DNA of 6,414 nt from an uncultured Ruminococcus sp. GTDB lineage: Bacteria; Bacillota; Clostridia; Oscillospirales; Ruminococcaceae. Shown piece after piece: positions 6,310 through 6,414 of this stretch. The notes beneath the pieces are model-generated. The model worked only from the letters and a program-made list of their open reading frames with translations. It had not been told where the DNA came from and ran no database searches. The stretch spans positions 1-6,414 of the forward strand of contig ONNL01000178.1 in assembly GCA_900319195.1 (NCBI GenBank). Reading direction: 5' to 3'. Every line of letters starts with the position of its first letter. The first letter of the stretch is position 1. Position numbers and translations under genes: made by a program.

Positions 6310-6414
6310 TCGGGGGTGACTCCCTGTGGTGCAGGGTGCGGGTGTCCGGTGGACGCCCAACGGAAGTGCCCTTGGGGTACACCTCTGCGAAGCAGAAGCA
6401 CCGACCGAGCCGAC
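6310..6414. other. GC-rich non-coding end with short hairpins
   Basis: I see no supported gene here. Three small inverted repeats follow one another: CCCTG/CAGGG (6322-6326 with 6332-6336), GGGTGTCC-GGT-GGACGCCC (6340-6358, one G-U pair) and TCTGC-GAA-GCAGA (6384-6396). The style, compact stems with three- to five-base loops, resembles the cluster at the start of the window, although the sequences differ. The region is cut by the window edge. Confidence 0.45.

Noticed and set aside
1..6414. CRISPR array, tRNA, rRNA, or insertion sequence with transposase
   Set aside because: There are no regularly spaced direct repeats, no cloverleaf or rRNA signature, and no transposase or recombinase motif in any frame. 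The repeats are few, palindromic and kilobases apart.

Overview
The window reads as a piece of a gut or rumen Bacillota chromosome, most like Ruminococcus or a relative (Oscillospiraceae). The pointers are a leucine-rich-repeat protein ending in a complete type I dockerin, a GH2 beta-galactosidase of gut-anaerobe type, and a polytopic HD-GYP protein. This placement rests on gene content only.

Layout: 1-190 is non-coding and packed with perfect or near-perfect hairpins. 196-318 is the first of three copies of a long palindromic repeat. 319-508 is an AT-rich leader with a good sigma-A-type promoter (393-421), then an RBS and the + strand gene for a seven-segment membrane HD-GYP protein (509-2200), a probable c-di-GMP phosphodiesterase. 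2213-2345 is a second, inverted copy of the repeat between two convergent genes. On the - strand follow a leucine-rich-repeat/dockerin coding fragment that lacks its 5' part (2368-3105) and, upstream of it, an intact lacZ-type beta-galactosidase (3166-6123). 6154-6309 is the third repeat copy, in the lacZ 5' flank, and 6310-6414 is GC-rich non-coding sequence with short hairpins.

The lacZ product has no signal peptide and should cleave imported beta-galactosides in the cytoplasm. The dockerin fragment comes from a secreted, possibly cellulosome-linked protein; as it stands it has no credible start codon, RBS or signal peptide, and a near-consensus promoter sits directly against its first repeats. 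The HD-GYP gene is a separate transcription unit that would lower c-di-GMP in response to an unknown signal at the membrane. No transporter or regulator accompanies lacZ here.

The most unusual feature is the dispersed palindrome. Its three copies share a stem of about 20-25 bp, an asymmetric internal loop and an inner hairpin. The sequence changes between copies preserve pairing. Copies 2 and 3 also share a further arm of about 50 bp and lie in opposite orientation on either side of the lacZ/dockerin segment.
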